From assembly GCA_030278955.1 (NCBI GenBank), contig JAOANR010000003.1, positions 59,079,628-59,143,627 of the forward strand: a stretch of DNA of 64,000 nucleotides, given 5' to 3'. The DNA is from Hygrophila difformis. Its lineage: Eukaryota > Streptophyta > Magnoliopsida > Lamiales > Acanthaceae. The stretch's first letter is position 1. The number at the start of each line of letters is the position of its first letter. This document shows positions 1 to 10,760 of the stretch, piece after piece. Under the pieces are notes generated by a model. It was not told the DNA's origin. It did no database searches and saw nothing but the letters and a program-made list of their open reading frames with translations. A program made the translations under genes and the position numbers.

Positions 1-1
1 C

Positions 2-2733
2 CCCAAGTGCGACGCGACTTGCGAGATTAAGACGTCCAGAACTCCAATAAACCCCAATAGACAGTTTTACAAGTGCTCCGTTCACGATGTTGGTTTCTCT
101 AATCTCAATATTGATTTTGCTGCTTGTTTTGATTTTGAATTTTGCCCTTAATAATCTGATTCGCGTCTCCCTTCTTGTTATATTCTGTATACAAATCCAG
201 AAACATATCTTCTTGTGGGCGGACGAGCTTGACCCCAGCAAATTGATAGATGTGCCTATCTGTAGAGGGTGTCAGGCCGGCTTTTGCCGTGTCCGCCGGG
301 AGAGAACCGGACCCAATGAGGGTCGGATTATGTTCACGTGCAATATAAAGGAGGTAAATTTAGTTTCAAGTATATCCGTGAACAATGTAGAAGGTTACAG
401 TTCAGAGATATCCATTCCCTGCACTGATCATATGATTTCATTGTTAGATCAATGCTCCATCCTCAATGTGAACTACATACTGTAATGGTTCTGATATGAT
501 TCAGTAATGTAGCAATATTTGATAGATAATTTATGGCTTGGGTGGCCTTTTTATGTGAATGTAGGATTGTATATTTGTATTAGTGCCCAAGGATTCAATG
601 GCGATTTGCCATCTACAATCTAATCCACATAGAGGAATCAAAACTTAGATGATGATGTAAACGATGAACCCATCAATTTTGGGCAACTTTATGGTCTGAC
701 ATATGCTTGAATCTATGAATGTGGACCGACACCACCTTTCAAAGTTAGTGGTACTATATGACCTGGTCCCTCTTCAGTGCTTAGGTTGATTAGGCTGTGG
801 GAGCAAGATTTAGGAGATTTACAGGGGAAACAAATTCCATTACGGAGTTTGTTAAAACTCTAGCGAGATGCTTTCCATATTGCATAGTGGTTATATCATT
901 ATCTGTAATGAGCACTACTTCTGCTCTTCCTTTTTTTTAAAATGATTTATTTGAATCTGCAGGGTGAAGGATCATGTGGCTATAAGGTTTGGCAAGACGA
1001 GTTTGAAATGTCATTATATGAAGAAAATGAAAGAATAGTTTCATCTTCTTCTCCTATTCTAAATGGTTCCAGCAATGGTAGCCACCCTATTGTGGACTTG
1101 GTAAAGGAAAGAATAGAAACTGATGAGGCAGCAGATATTGAAGCTCCTGCAAGTTACACCTCAAAGCACCTCCAGTGTAATGGGGCAGCATCTGGGAAGA
1201 TGGAGAAATTTACATGTCAGGAAGAGAGGTCACATGAATCTTCAAGAAGACCTCCGAAAAGGTCTCGACAAGGGAATTTAAAAGGTGATGGATCTACTGT
1301 TTGGCTGTCTCTCCTGTTAAGTGTGTTGGCAAATTTTAAAAAAAATCTTCTTAGTGAAGAAATACAGTGGTTTTGCTTTTTCTTGGCAGATTTTGATGTC
1401 GAGGATATGGGAAATTCTTTTATTTGCTTTCTAGCTGGAAATTAATATTCTGTTTTCACATCTAGAATGTATTTCTCTATGCATTTTTTTGGTTACTGTA
1501 TTCCATAAGTGGAATTTTCTTGCAGCTCCTGGGTCATTAAATTCGTCTTGCTCGCCTATGTTACCCCTGGCAAAGAAGTCTATGCCGGTTCAACAATGTT
1601 GGGTGGATGCTGCAATCCAGCAAAGTTTAAGCACTGAACTTCAAGGTTGGTGGGGAAGGCTTGCTTTCCACCAGATTCACCCCTTGATTATCGATGATTC
1701 CTTCTGCTGTACGTATTAACACAGATTTTTTTTCAGTATGCATTTTTAGAATTTTGACCATGTGGTTGAGACTTGAGAGAAGCATAATTGCTAATATTTT
1801 CTTCATATTTCAGGTCAATAGGCCGCTTGAATTATTGTCGTTTTCATCTTACATGCTGTGCTGTGTCTCTGTGTCGCAGATATATTCTCCCCTGCTACGA
1901 ACTCAGTTTTTATGGTGCCAGACAAAGTTATGGTGAATTCTGATCTGTTCTCTACTATAAAAAGGGGCCTTCCTGAATGTCCAAGCTATAGTACGACGCT
2001 GCTTCACAATGCTGATCTCACGACTGGCCCTACACCATCCCAGGTTACCGTTTATGCATCATCAAGTAGCAATCAGTTATCCAGAACAAAATCTAATTGT
2101 GTTATGGGAGATTCGATCTCAAAGACATTTGGTGAGGCTGCTATGAATCTTCAGAATAAGTTCATTTCTCTATTAGAGACAATGGATGCCCAAGATCACG
2201 AAACCATCCTTCTAGAAGCAGAAACTACATTTGCAGCTTTAGATTGCCTTATGTTCGATTATCAAGATTTGAAGCAGCACACGATGGAACTCATTCATTG
2301 CGCGAAAACACTGTCTGAGATCAACCAATCTATGTCAGAGAACACCTCTCATCAACAGTTACTTGACCATTGTTCCAGCGAGAGAATGAAACTAGATGAG
2401 ATAAGTCGAATACATGCTGAGGCAGTACAAACTATGATAAGCAGCAAGAATAATCTAAAAGTTCTGCAAGAAAAGATATCTTCCACCAAAGAATGGCTTT
2501 CCCAAATGGAGACAGCTCTCTCTAACTATGAAGCCGAGATGAAAAATATGGAGCTTGCAGTGGATAGAATATCTGAAAGCAAGAAGATTCTAGAGGAAAA
2601 TTATATCGCCGCATCTAGGGAACTAGAGGAGTTAGGGAGGCTTAATGAACAGGAGAAAGCCAAACGTGATGCTACCAAGGCTGCATTTGACAGAGCAAAA
2701 TCATTGCTTCGAGGATATATATGCACCAAGTAA
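2..2733 (+). CDS. GRF-type zinc finger protein with C-terminal coiled coil (5' end missing)
   Basis: I model five exons, 2-88, 201-353, 963-1284, 1526-1645 and 1880-2733, with GT/AG introns and consistent phases; together they give 511 codons plus a TAA. The N-terminal part holds two GRF-like zinc fingers. The first has CDATC, then NPNRQFYKC, then FLWADEL, and spans exons 1-2. The second has CRGC, GPNEGRIMFTC, and SCGYKVWQDEF across exons 2-3. GRF fingers bind nucleic acid, often single-stranded DNA, in repair and topology proteins. A Ser-rich linker with a basic PPKRSR patch (possible nuclear signal) follows. The last about 200 residues are rich in Glu, Lys and Leu and look like a long coiled coil, suggesting dimerisation. 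The upstream start lies outside the window. A strong GTAAGT donor at 2730 overlaps the stop, so an alternative longer end is possible. The exact protein family is not recognised. Confidence 0.8.
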
Positions 2734-3826
2734 GTGTCTGTTCTTGTTTGGGCACTGGGAATATATGCGACTCTGTACGATATTCCATGTAATATGACTT
2801 TAATTGCCGAGTGATGTATAATATATGAGTTTGGATGTATAATATGAGTTCCTATGAGTTGATGTTCGGTTGTGAAACCATCTTCTAGCAACTTCTTTGC
2901 ATACACAGCAGTAGCACTGCTTTTTATTACGTAATACTATGTATATTATTGTCTCAAAACAGTATGGGTGCTTGTGTTTTTCCTTGTTTAATGTACTAGA
3001 CTATGGCCATGTTGATCAATTAGCTTATAAGCTAGTATTTTTTAGCTGATTTGGGGGGTTTTTAGTTGTTTGACCGGGTCAAACAACTAATAAAGATATT
3101 TGGTAAATATTGTATGGTTTTAGAATAGATGATTTGGTTCCATAAAGCTAGTTTTGAAAGTGTTGGTTCTGTTTAGAAAACAGCTAATGGAATCAATACA
3201 AAATAACTTTTTTTTAAAGTGAAAAAATAACTTAAAAAACAGTTCTTTTTGAAACCGCCGGTAGCATTTTGGATTTCAATTTATTGTAGGCAAAAAGTTA
3301 GCTTCGAAATTGCTAAATTAATTTTGACTAATTTATTACTTACGTAATTAGTACAAGCCTGTTGTTTTTTCCAACATTTTGATTTTAGTTGTTAGATTTG
3401 ATTTAATTAGATTTAATCAGCTAATAGCTACCGACCAACAATTAATATTATTATCAGCTACCAAAACAGGGCCTATATAACTTACCATCAAACGCGTTCA
3501 ACAATTAACTGTTTAGTAAACTTGAATTAACCTTCTTCAAGCAGTGGTGCTAATTGACTAAAGTCAAGTCAAACCATAATCATAATCAGATCGGACCTTC
3601 ATTCCTATGGAAAAAAAAAAATGCGAAGTTGAAGTCCAAGTCCACCACTAATCTGTAGTCTGTACAAGATGTCGAAGCAAAGACAATGCCACTTTCCCAA
3701 TCGTCGCAAACACACACACAGAACATGCTGTACTTGTTGAATTATTACAAAAAAGAAAAAGAAAAAAAAAGACATAACCGAACTTGATTCTTATCTTTCG
3801 CAAACAAAGTGCGTTTTTGTGTGAAT
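2734..3826. other. Intergenic region between the two host genes
   Basis: This holds the 3' flank of the GRF gene and the 5' flank of the receptor-like gene. Apart from the MITE-like segment described separately I see a short CA repeat near 3710-3720 and an A/G-rich tract at about 3750-3770 just upstream of the receptor gene. No further gene is supported. Confidence 0.6.
3003..3475. mobile_element. hAT-like MITE, degenerate
   Basis: The right end reads inward (reverse complement) as GGCCCTGTTTTGGTAGCTGATA, trimmed here to its start GGCCCTGTTTTGG, a common terminus of plant hAT MITEs. The left end has a weaker match starting near GGCCATGTTG. Inside are GTTGTTTGACC and its inverse GGTCAAACAAC separated by one base, and repeated AGCTGAT/ATCAGCT motifs. 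I could not identify an 8-bp target duplication, so the borders are approximate. Confidence 0.45.
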
Positions 3827-6800
3827 ATGGGGAAGTTGTCTCCTACCCGTCTCGTTTCCATCTTCTTGTTATTTGTGCATTTGCATATTTTGTGCTCAGC
3901 TAATAATTCTTCGTTTGCCTGCATTGGAAACGAGAGGGATGGACTCCTAAACTTCAAACAAAGCCTTGTAGATCCTTACAACAGATTATCATCTTGGGAG
4001 GACGACTCAAACTGTTGTAGTAATTGGGAAGGTGTGAGCTGCCACATCACTGGACATGTTGTCAAGCTTGATCTCAGAAACAACGGCTATTTCAGAAACG
4101 AGGATGAGTCCAGTACTTGGGGATTGAGTGGAAGAAGCCTTGATTCTTCCCTATTGGAATTGAAGTACTTGAATTACTTGGATCTCAGTGGGAATCATTT
4201 CAACACGAAGATTCCTACGTTTCTTGGCTCGATGAAGCAGCTGCAGCATCTCAATCTCTCAACGGCAGGCTTCCATGGCGTTATTCCACACCATCTTGGC
4301 AATCTATCAAACTTGCAGACACTTGATATCGGAAATAATTATGGTCTTATTGCTGGTGATCTCCGATGGATTTCCAATCTTTCATCATTGGAGTATCTTG
4401 ATTTGGGATCGATTGATCTTAGTCGGAAAAAAGATTTAATTAAGGTACTCAGCGTGCTTCCCTCTTTAGTAGTGCTGCGTTTGAGAAACAATTCACTTGT
4501 TAATAGTCATCTTCCCCACTCCTGTGTGAATTCTACATTGCTTTCACATGTCAAGCACTTAGACATGGCTTTCAACGAATTCTATGGAGAAATTCCTTGT
4601 TTTCTCCATAATATGACATCACTAGAGTTTCTTGATCTTTCATCCAATCAATATAACCCTACTGGACAGCCCGTTCCTAGCGTGAAACAACTTGCTTTTC
4701 TCGACCTTGGGTTCAACAATATTCAGCAGTCGACAGAATGGATATCTGAACTCATCGGGAATAACTGCCAGCTGAAATCATTGAAACTTTCCTATAATGA
4801 ATTTCATGGAGAGATGTCAGGCGTTTTCAAAAATTCGTCCCAATGTCATGAGTTGGAGATCCTAGTTTTGCAGGGTAATAATATTAATGGTTCCATTCCA
4901 GACTCAATTGGAAGGATGTCAGCATTGGTGGAGTTGGATATTTCTTGGAATAAATTATCCGATTCAATTGCAGAATCTATTGGGGAATTGTCAGCCTTGA
5001 TCAAGTTGGATATTTCTTGGAATGAGTTATCGGGTCCAATTCCAGAATCAATTGGGAAATTGTCAGCTTTGGCGGAATTGGATATTTCTAAGAATAGCTT
5101 ATCCGGTTCGATTCCAGAATCAATTGGGAATTTGTCAGCCTTGGTGGAGTTGGACATTTCTCAAAATGAGTTATCTGGTTCCCTACCAGATTCTGTTGGA
5201 AATTTGACAGCACTGAGAACATTGAATCTTGGTTCTAATCTAATGAGTGGGGAATTTCCAATTTCTTTCGGACAACTCTCGAATCTTGAAAGCATCGATG
5301 TGTCGAATAACTCATTTAAAGGAACACTTTCAGAGCGCCACTTCTCCAAGCTCTCAAAATTAAAGGTCCTTGAAGCAACCTTCAATTCTATCAAGTTTAA
5401 AGTTGGATATAATTGGTTGCCTGCTTTTCAACTGGAGAGGCTCGTGATGCCATCTTGCATCATGGAAGGCGATCGATTCCCACCATGGCTTCAAACGCAA
5501 ACGGCACTGACTTACATGGATTTATCCAACTGCAGTATCCATGGAACTCTTCCAACAGGGCTTGGCAGGATGATGAATTTGACATACTTGGACCTATCCA
5601 ACAACCATATAAGCGGCACAATAGTGGAGCTTCCATCTAGCCTTACTGATTTGAATCTTTCTGATAATATGATAACTCATCTCCCAACCAACATTGGCCA
5701 TATGCTGCCTAATCTACAAGGTTTATATTTGTCCAGGAACGTCATCAATGGTTCACTGCCCCATTCATTGTGCAAAATGAAGCGTCTGGTGTATTTGCAC
5801 CTCTCCAGGAACAATTTATCAGGTAACCTGTTCGATTGTTGGCGAAGCATTCCAGAGTTGCAGTTTTTGCAATTATCATTCAATGAGCTTTCAGGCATCA
5901 TTCCTATATCCATTGGAGGTGCTCACAATTTACTAATGTTGAAGTTAGACAACAACAACCTCACAGGGCAGCTTCCCTCCACTTTATTAAATTGTCCCCG
6001 GCTGCAATTTCTTGACGTTGGAGAAAATAAGTTGTTTGGAGAAATACCTGAATGGCTTGGAAAAACCTATTTGAAAGTTCTTAGGCTAAGAAACAATCAA
6101 TTCCACGGCGTGATTCCCCGTGAACTTTGTCAAGCATCTAACCTTCAGATCTTAGACCTTGGAATCAATAAGCTAACTGGATACATCCCGAATTGCTTTC
6201 AGAATTTCTCTGGCATGCAGTATCCAGAATTCAATCATATATGGCTTTCTGGTGATGAGAGCATATATCAAGTGCTGAAAGGAACAGAGATGGAGTACAC
6301 CACCAGCGTAATTCTACTTCTAGCCAACTTGGATCTTTCTTGTAACAATCTTGTGGGAAGAATTCCATCAGAGCTAACTACTCTTTTTGGCTTGGAAGGT
6401 CTTAATCTGTCTTGCAACAATCTACATGGAGAAATTCCACGAAATATTGGAAGCCTAAAATCATTGGAGTCACTTGATCTTTCCAACAATCATTTGTCAG
6501 GGAAAATCCCCGAAAGCCTAGCCAATTTGACTTCCCTAAGCCACTTGAACTTGTCCAACAACAATTTAAGTGGCCAAATTCCCACAGGAAATCAACTGAG
6601 AACACTTGAGGATGGCCCATCAATTTATGCTGGGAATCCTCTACTCTGTGGAGATCCCCTGCCAAAGAAATGCCATAATAGTAGTGATGTAATCCCAAAG
6701 CAGCCAAATGGTGAAAATCATGTTCCAGACACAATTGACCAGCTATGCTTCTATGCATTTGTAATTGGTGGTTTTGCCTCGGGACTTTGGGGCTTCTTTG

Positions 6801-6895
6801 GAGTTCTGTTTTTCAGGAGGAGCTGGAGGCATGCTTATTTCCGTGCGATCGAAGCAATGATAATGAAGATGATGGGGCGTTGGATTATTAGCTGA
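3827..6895 (+). CDS. LRR receptor-like protein (Cf/EIX2 type, no kinase)
   Basis: A single exon of 1022 codons. I start at the ATG at 3827 because it directly precedes a good signal peptide (hydrophobic core VSIFLLFVHLHILC); the in-frame GTG 18 bp upstream is less likely. An LRRNT domain with CCSNWEGVSC follows, then roughly 28 LRRs of the xxLxxLDLSxNxLSGxIP plant extracellular type, an island-like break near LKGTEMEYTTS, further LRRs, a CGDPL cap, an acidic stretch, one GxxxG-rich membrane helix (about residues 973-996) and a 26-residue basic tail. There is no kinase domain, so signalling would need a partner kinase of the SOBIR1/BAK1 class. Such proteins sit in the plasma membrane and commonly perceive microbial patterns or effectors. 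The reading frame is intact. Ligand and immune role are inferred from the family only. Confidence 0.93.
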   Translation: MGKLSPTRLVSIFLLFVHLHILCSANNSSFACIGNERDGLLNFKQSLVDPYNRLSSWEDDSNCCSNWEGVSCHITGHVVKLDLRNNGYFRNEDESSTWGLSGRSLDSSLLELKYLNYLDLSGNHFNTKIPTFLGSMKQLQHLNLSTAGFHGVIPHHLGNLSNLQTLDIGNNYGLIAGDLRWISNLSSLEYLDLGSIDLSRKKDLIKVLSVLPSLVVLRLRNNSLVNSHLPHSCVNSTLLSHVKHLDMAFNEFYGEIPCFLHNMTSLEFLDLSSNQYNPTGQPVPSVKQLAFLDLGFNNIQQSTEWISELIGNNCQLKSLKLSYNEFHGEMSGVFKNSSQCHELEILVLQGNNINGSIPDSIGRMSALVELDISWNKLSDSIAESIGELSALIKLDISWNELSGPIPESIGKLSALAELDISKNSLSGSIPESIGNLSALVELDISQNELSGSLPDSVGNLTALRTLNLGSNLMSGEFPISFGQLSNLESIDVSNNSFKGTLSERHFSKLSKLKVLEATFNSIKFKVGYNWLPAFQLERLVMPSCIMEGDRFPPWLQTQTALTYMDLSNCSIHGTLPTGLGRMMNLTYLDLSNNHISGTIVELPSSLTDLNLSDNMITHLPTNIGHMLPNLQGLYLSRNVINGSLPHSLCKMKRLVYLHLSRNNLSGNLFDCWRSIPELQFLQLSFNELSGIIPISIGGAHNLLMLKLDNNNLTGQLPSTLLNCPRLQFLDVGENKLFGEIPEWLGKTYLKVLRLRNNQFHGVIPRELCQASNLQILDLGINKLTGYIPNCFQNFSGMQYPEFNHIWLSGDESIYQVLKGTEMEYTTSVILLLANLDLSCNNLVGRIPSELTTLFGLEGLNLSCNNLHGEIPRNIGSLKSLESLDLSNNHLSGKIPESLANLTSLSHLNLSNNNLSGQIPTGNQLRTLEDGPSIYAGNPLLCGDPLPKKCHNSSDVIPKQPNGENHVPDTIDQLCFYAFVIGGFASGLWGFFGVLFFRRSWRHAYFRAIEAMIMKMMGRWIIS
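4904..5191 (+). repeat. Four tandem 72-bp LRR units inside the receptor gene
   Basis: Units at 4904-4975, 4976-5047, 5048-5119 and 5120-5191 each encode 24 residues of the form SIGxxSALxxLDISxNxLS. They resemble one another far more than they resemble the other LRRs; a fifth unit at 5192-5263 is more diverged. This is what unequal crossing-over within an LRR array would leave. Confidence 0.85.
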
Positions 6896-8279
6896 GATTC
6901 CATGTCATCAAGGCAGCAGGTAAGTGAAATGACATTAATCTTTCCTTTGATGGATTTCTGTTTGGCAAGTTGTTTTATGAATAAAATGTGTAATTTGAGT
7001 TTTCTGAATGTGCTTTCGTTTAGTAAGTGTAATGCGTGGTTTCAATTTGATCAACTTCAGATATACTACAAGTAATTAAATGTGTGTTGATTCATATGAA
7101 TGTGATTTAGCAGCATGGGGTGGAATGTTTTTGGTTTGGGTTCAATCAGTTCTGCTTTTAGTTTAATGTGATCTACCCTATTTTATATTCTGCCTTAGCT
7201 TGGTGTGTTGTGTCGTGAATGTTAATGTAATTTGTCTGATTTCATCCCCAGCTTCACACTTGGAACAATATGTTTCGTGTAACTTTTTGGAAGACACATC
7301 TGTTGGTCATCCAAGAATGTTGTTGTCTCCAGAAAGATGTTAAAATTCTTTCCTCACTGCAATGAATTCTAGCCAAAATGAAATCCAAGGTTTGCCATGC
7401 ATTCTTATTTTAAAGGAAGACGCTGATGAAAAATTTAATTTCGAACCCAATGTTTGATGGTATTGTAACGAGAATGTGTAATTCATCTAATAAGATTTCT
7501 TCATATTTGACATGTGAATATGATATGCATTGAAAACATCTTACTTGTAGTTATGACATGACAGTATAATGCAGACGGTAGAAATAATTAAAAAAAAGAC
7601 AATATAATACAAAAAAATAGAATATATTTAATGCAATTACAACCGTTGGAGCCAATTATTTGCCAAGGTTGTAGAGGACGGATTCGGACAAAATGATAAG
7701 AAAATGAGCGTTTTTGGCCGTTTTTTCAATTAAATCTCTAATTGACTTGGAGTAGTGAGTTTAAGACGAATATGGTTTTAATTAGCAAACAAAGCGGACT
7801 AATCGAGGCAAAAAATTCGAAGCGGACGGATCCGGAAAAAATGATAAGAAAATGGATCTTTTTTTTCTTTTTTTTAGCAATTTTTCCCTCAAAAAATATA
7901 AACATATTCTCAATCACAAGGGTCGATCCAAAAATCCAAACAAAGCATTGATTCATAGGGAATGAGAAACCAACATCACTGTGATACTGTGTAATGATGA
8001 AGAAATGGTTTTAAATAACAGCTAGCAAGTCATAGCCCCAGACGTGAGATGAGTACCCTTGCATCCTCTTGGTTTAAGTTAGATTGTTAGAATATATGTG
8101 AATTTTAAATTACTAATCACCAAATTAGAATTTAAATCCCAACACATGTAAATATCAAATTCGATTTATTAGCTTATTATCTAAAATTAATTCTTCTTAA
8201 GAGGTTTTTTATATGCATAATATCTCGAATATTTAATTATGAATTATCTTTCTACAAACAATCAAGTTGAAATGTATAT
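6896..8279. other. 3' flank of receptor gene and AT-rich intergenic DNA
   Basis: A CAG|GTAAGTG donor at 6919-6920 just after the stop suggests an intron in the 3' untranslated region; the acceptor is not certain. A diverged direct repeat of about 30 bp containing AATGATAAGAAAATG occurs near 7690 and 7838. I see no supported gene here. Confidence 0.5.
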
Positions 8280-8373
8280 TATTTTAAAGAGTAAATTCCA
8301 AAAAATAGACCTCAATTATGTCAAAATCTTCACTTTGGTTACCTAAACTTTTTTATTGGAAAAAATTAGACCT

Positions 8374-9313
8374 CAACTTTTAAAGAGATAATAACTAAAA
8401 TAGGCACCAGAATGAGTCATTTCCACTTTTGGGCCACCATATTTTGATTTAGGGAGAAATGAGTCATTAGAAGGATTCCGGGCTTGAATTTAGGCCATTG
8501 GGCTGTAATTCGGGTCGCGATTGTCTAAAAGCGGAAATGACTCCTTCTGGTGGCCTATTTTAGTTTTTTATTCAATTACTCCGTATTTTTTTATTTTATG
8601 TAATTAAAATAAATAATACCCATTCTGTGCTATTATTTATGTCCTTTTTTGCTCCAACATTTTCATTTCATTTTTATTTTAAAAGTAATTAAATATTAAT
8701 TGTCAAACCTACCCACCATATAGCATTAATTAAGTATATTAAACTTTCAAACCTACTACCATTAATATTTTCAATCCATCCTACAACCACATATTAGTAA
8801 ATCACACATGAATAAATAAAAGTTAACTTAAGAATTTATACAATGTGATTGTAATGAGTTTATGATTTTAATTTATTTATTCATGTGTGATTTACTGATA
8901 TGTGGTTGTAGGATGGATTGAAAATATTAATGGTAGTGGGTTTGAAAGTTTAATATACTTAATTAATGCTATATGGTGGGTAGGTTTGACAATTAATATT
9001 TAATTATTTTTAAAATAGAAATATAATAAAAATGTTGGAACAAGAAAAAAAGAAAGTAGGACATAAATAATGACACGGAATGAGTATTAATTTTTTTTGA
9101 GGGGAAAAAAATTCTGAAAAACTAAAATAAGCCTTCAAAAGGAGTCATTTCCACTTTTAAGCCATCGCGGTCCGAATTCCAGCCCAATGGCCTAAATTCA
9201 GGCCCGAAATCCTTCTAATGGCCTATTTCCCTAAATGAAAATATCGTGGCCCAAAAGTGGAAATGACTCCTTCTGGTGGTCTATCTTAGTTATTACCTCA
9301 CTTTTAAAAGTTG
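8374..9313. repeat. Long inverted repeat A of the foldback MULE
   Basis: The left arm, 8374 to about 8820, pairs with the right arm, about 8872 to 9313, with diverged bases and a spacer of about 50 bp. Recognisable paired stretches are GTCAAACCTACCCACCATAT on the left and its complement near 8975-8995, and GGAAATGACTCCTTCTGGTG-type segments at both ends. Transcripts would fold into a long hairpin. Confidence 0.85.
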
Positions 9314-10355
9314 AAGAAACTAGACCTCCACCCAAATAAATTTTTTTGAAACTATCATTTCCCACCCCTCTACTTTTTTACTTCTTCTTTTAGCACCACA
9401 AATTCTTATAGCCATTAAATTTACAATCCTCCTTATGAATGTTAAAAAATAATTTACTGCGTATGTTTGCATAAATAAAATTATAATTAACGATTTAAAA
9501 TTCAGATTTCTAAATATTTTAAAACTTTAAAAAGATTAATTTTTTAAAATATTTATATTTTTATAGAGAAAATATATTTGGAATAATAATACATTATATT
9601 ACTAATAAATAGAATTATATCTCAAATTATATTTAATGGAGCCCAAAAATAAAATACTTAAATTGAAAATCTATAATAAAAGTAAATATATATTTATTAC
9701 ATTAAACAGTAGTAACTTTTATGCTTGACATTATTTATCAAAATAATTAAATATTAACTCATATTATAAAAACATAAAAAATAAGAATTTTTAAATTAAT
9801 CATTATATAAATCAAACAATCGATAATGAATATCATATCAAAATTAATTAAAAGTTATTAAATTATTTTGATAAATAATTTTTATTGATTGTTTGATTTA
9901 TATACATTAATTTAAAGATATTCATTTGTTAATTTTTCTAATATTAATTATTATTTATATATATTGAAAAATAATGTCAAACATATAATTACTTTTTCAA
10001 CATAAGTATTCTACTTTAGTCCATTAAATATAACGTTGAGATATAGTGCTATTTAATAATAATATAATGTATTATGATTCCAAATATATTTTCTCTATAA
10101 AAATATAAATATTTAAAAAATTAATGTTTTTAAAGTTTTAAAATATTTAGAAATCTGAATTTTGAATCGCTAATTATAATTTTATTTACAAAAGCATTTT
10201 CCGTCAATTATTTGTCAAAAATCATAGAGAATTGAATGGCTATAAGAATTTGGTGTTAAAATAAGAATGAAAAGAAGTAAAGGGGTGGGAAATGATATTT
10301 TTGCAAAAATTATATGGGTGGAGGTCTAGTTTCTTCCAATTTCTAAAAGTTGGGG
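9310..10355. repeat. Long inverted repeat B of the foldback MULE
   Basis: The left arm starts GTTGAAGAAACTAGACCTCC at 9311 and the right arm ends with the matching GGAGGTCTAGTTTCTTCCAA near 10341. The arms of about 0.5 kb meet near 9870, around ATAAATCAAACAATC and its inverse GATTGTTTGATTTAT. The DNA is very AT-rich and has no coding capacity. Confidence 0.85.
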
Positions 10356-10760
10356 TTTTTTTTTTTTAACTAGTAAATAACCCGTCGAGACTCGACGGGC
10401 ATAACTATATATTTTAGATATATATATTTATATTATATAAAGTAATAGTAAATTGTATTTTGAGTAATGAAAAATGTGTAATGATTTTTTTATATATATT
10501 TAAAAGAGGATGTATATGATACTATAATTTAATTATTTTTAAAACTAACAAAGAAATCATATTAAACCGTATTCTTTAGCTTCTGTGGCTTGCCCAGTAT
10601 CAACCTAACAGATCAATAAAATAACTATAAAATAATAGTTTTATTTAATTTGAAATTTAAATTAAGATAAAATAAAATTTAAAAATAAATATTAAACATA
10701 ATATGAAAATTTTTCTCACAATTTGCTGAAAAATTTCATTGATAGGGGGCTAGTATAACA

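Noticed and set aside
4846..5394. Open frames opposite to the receptor gene
   Set aside because: They are mirror frames of the tandem LRR codons; the plus-strand frame is clearly the gene.
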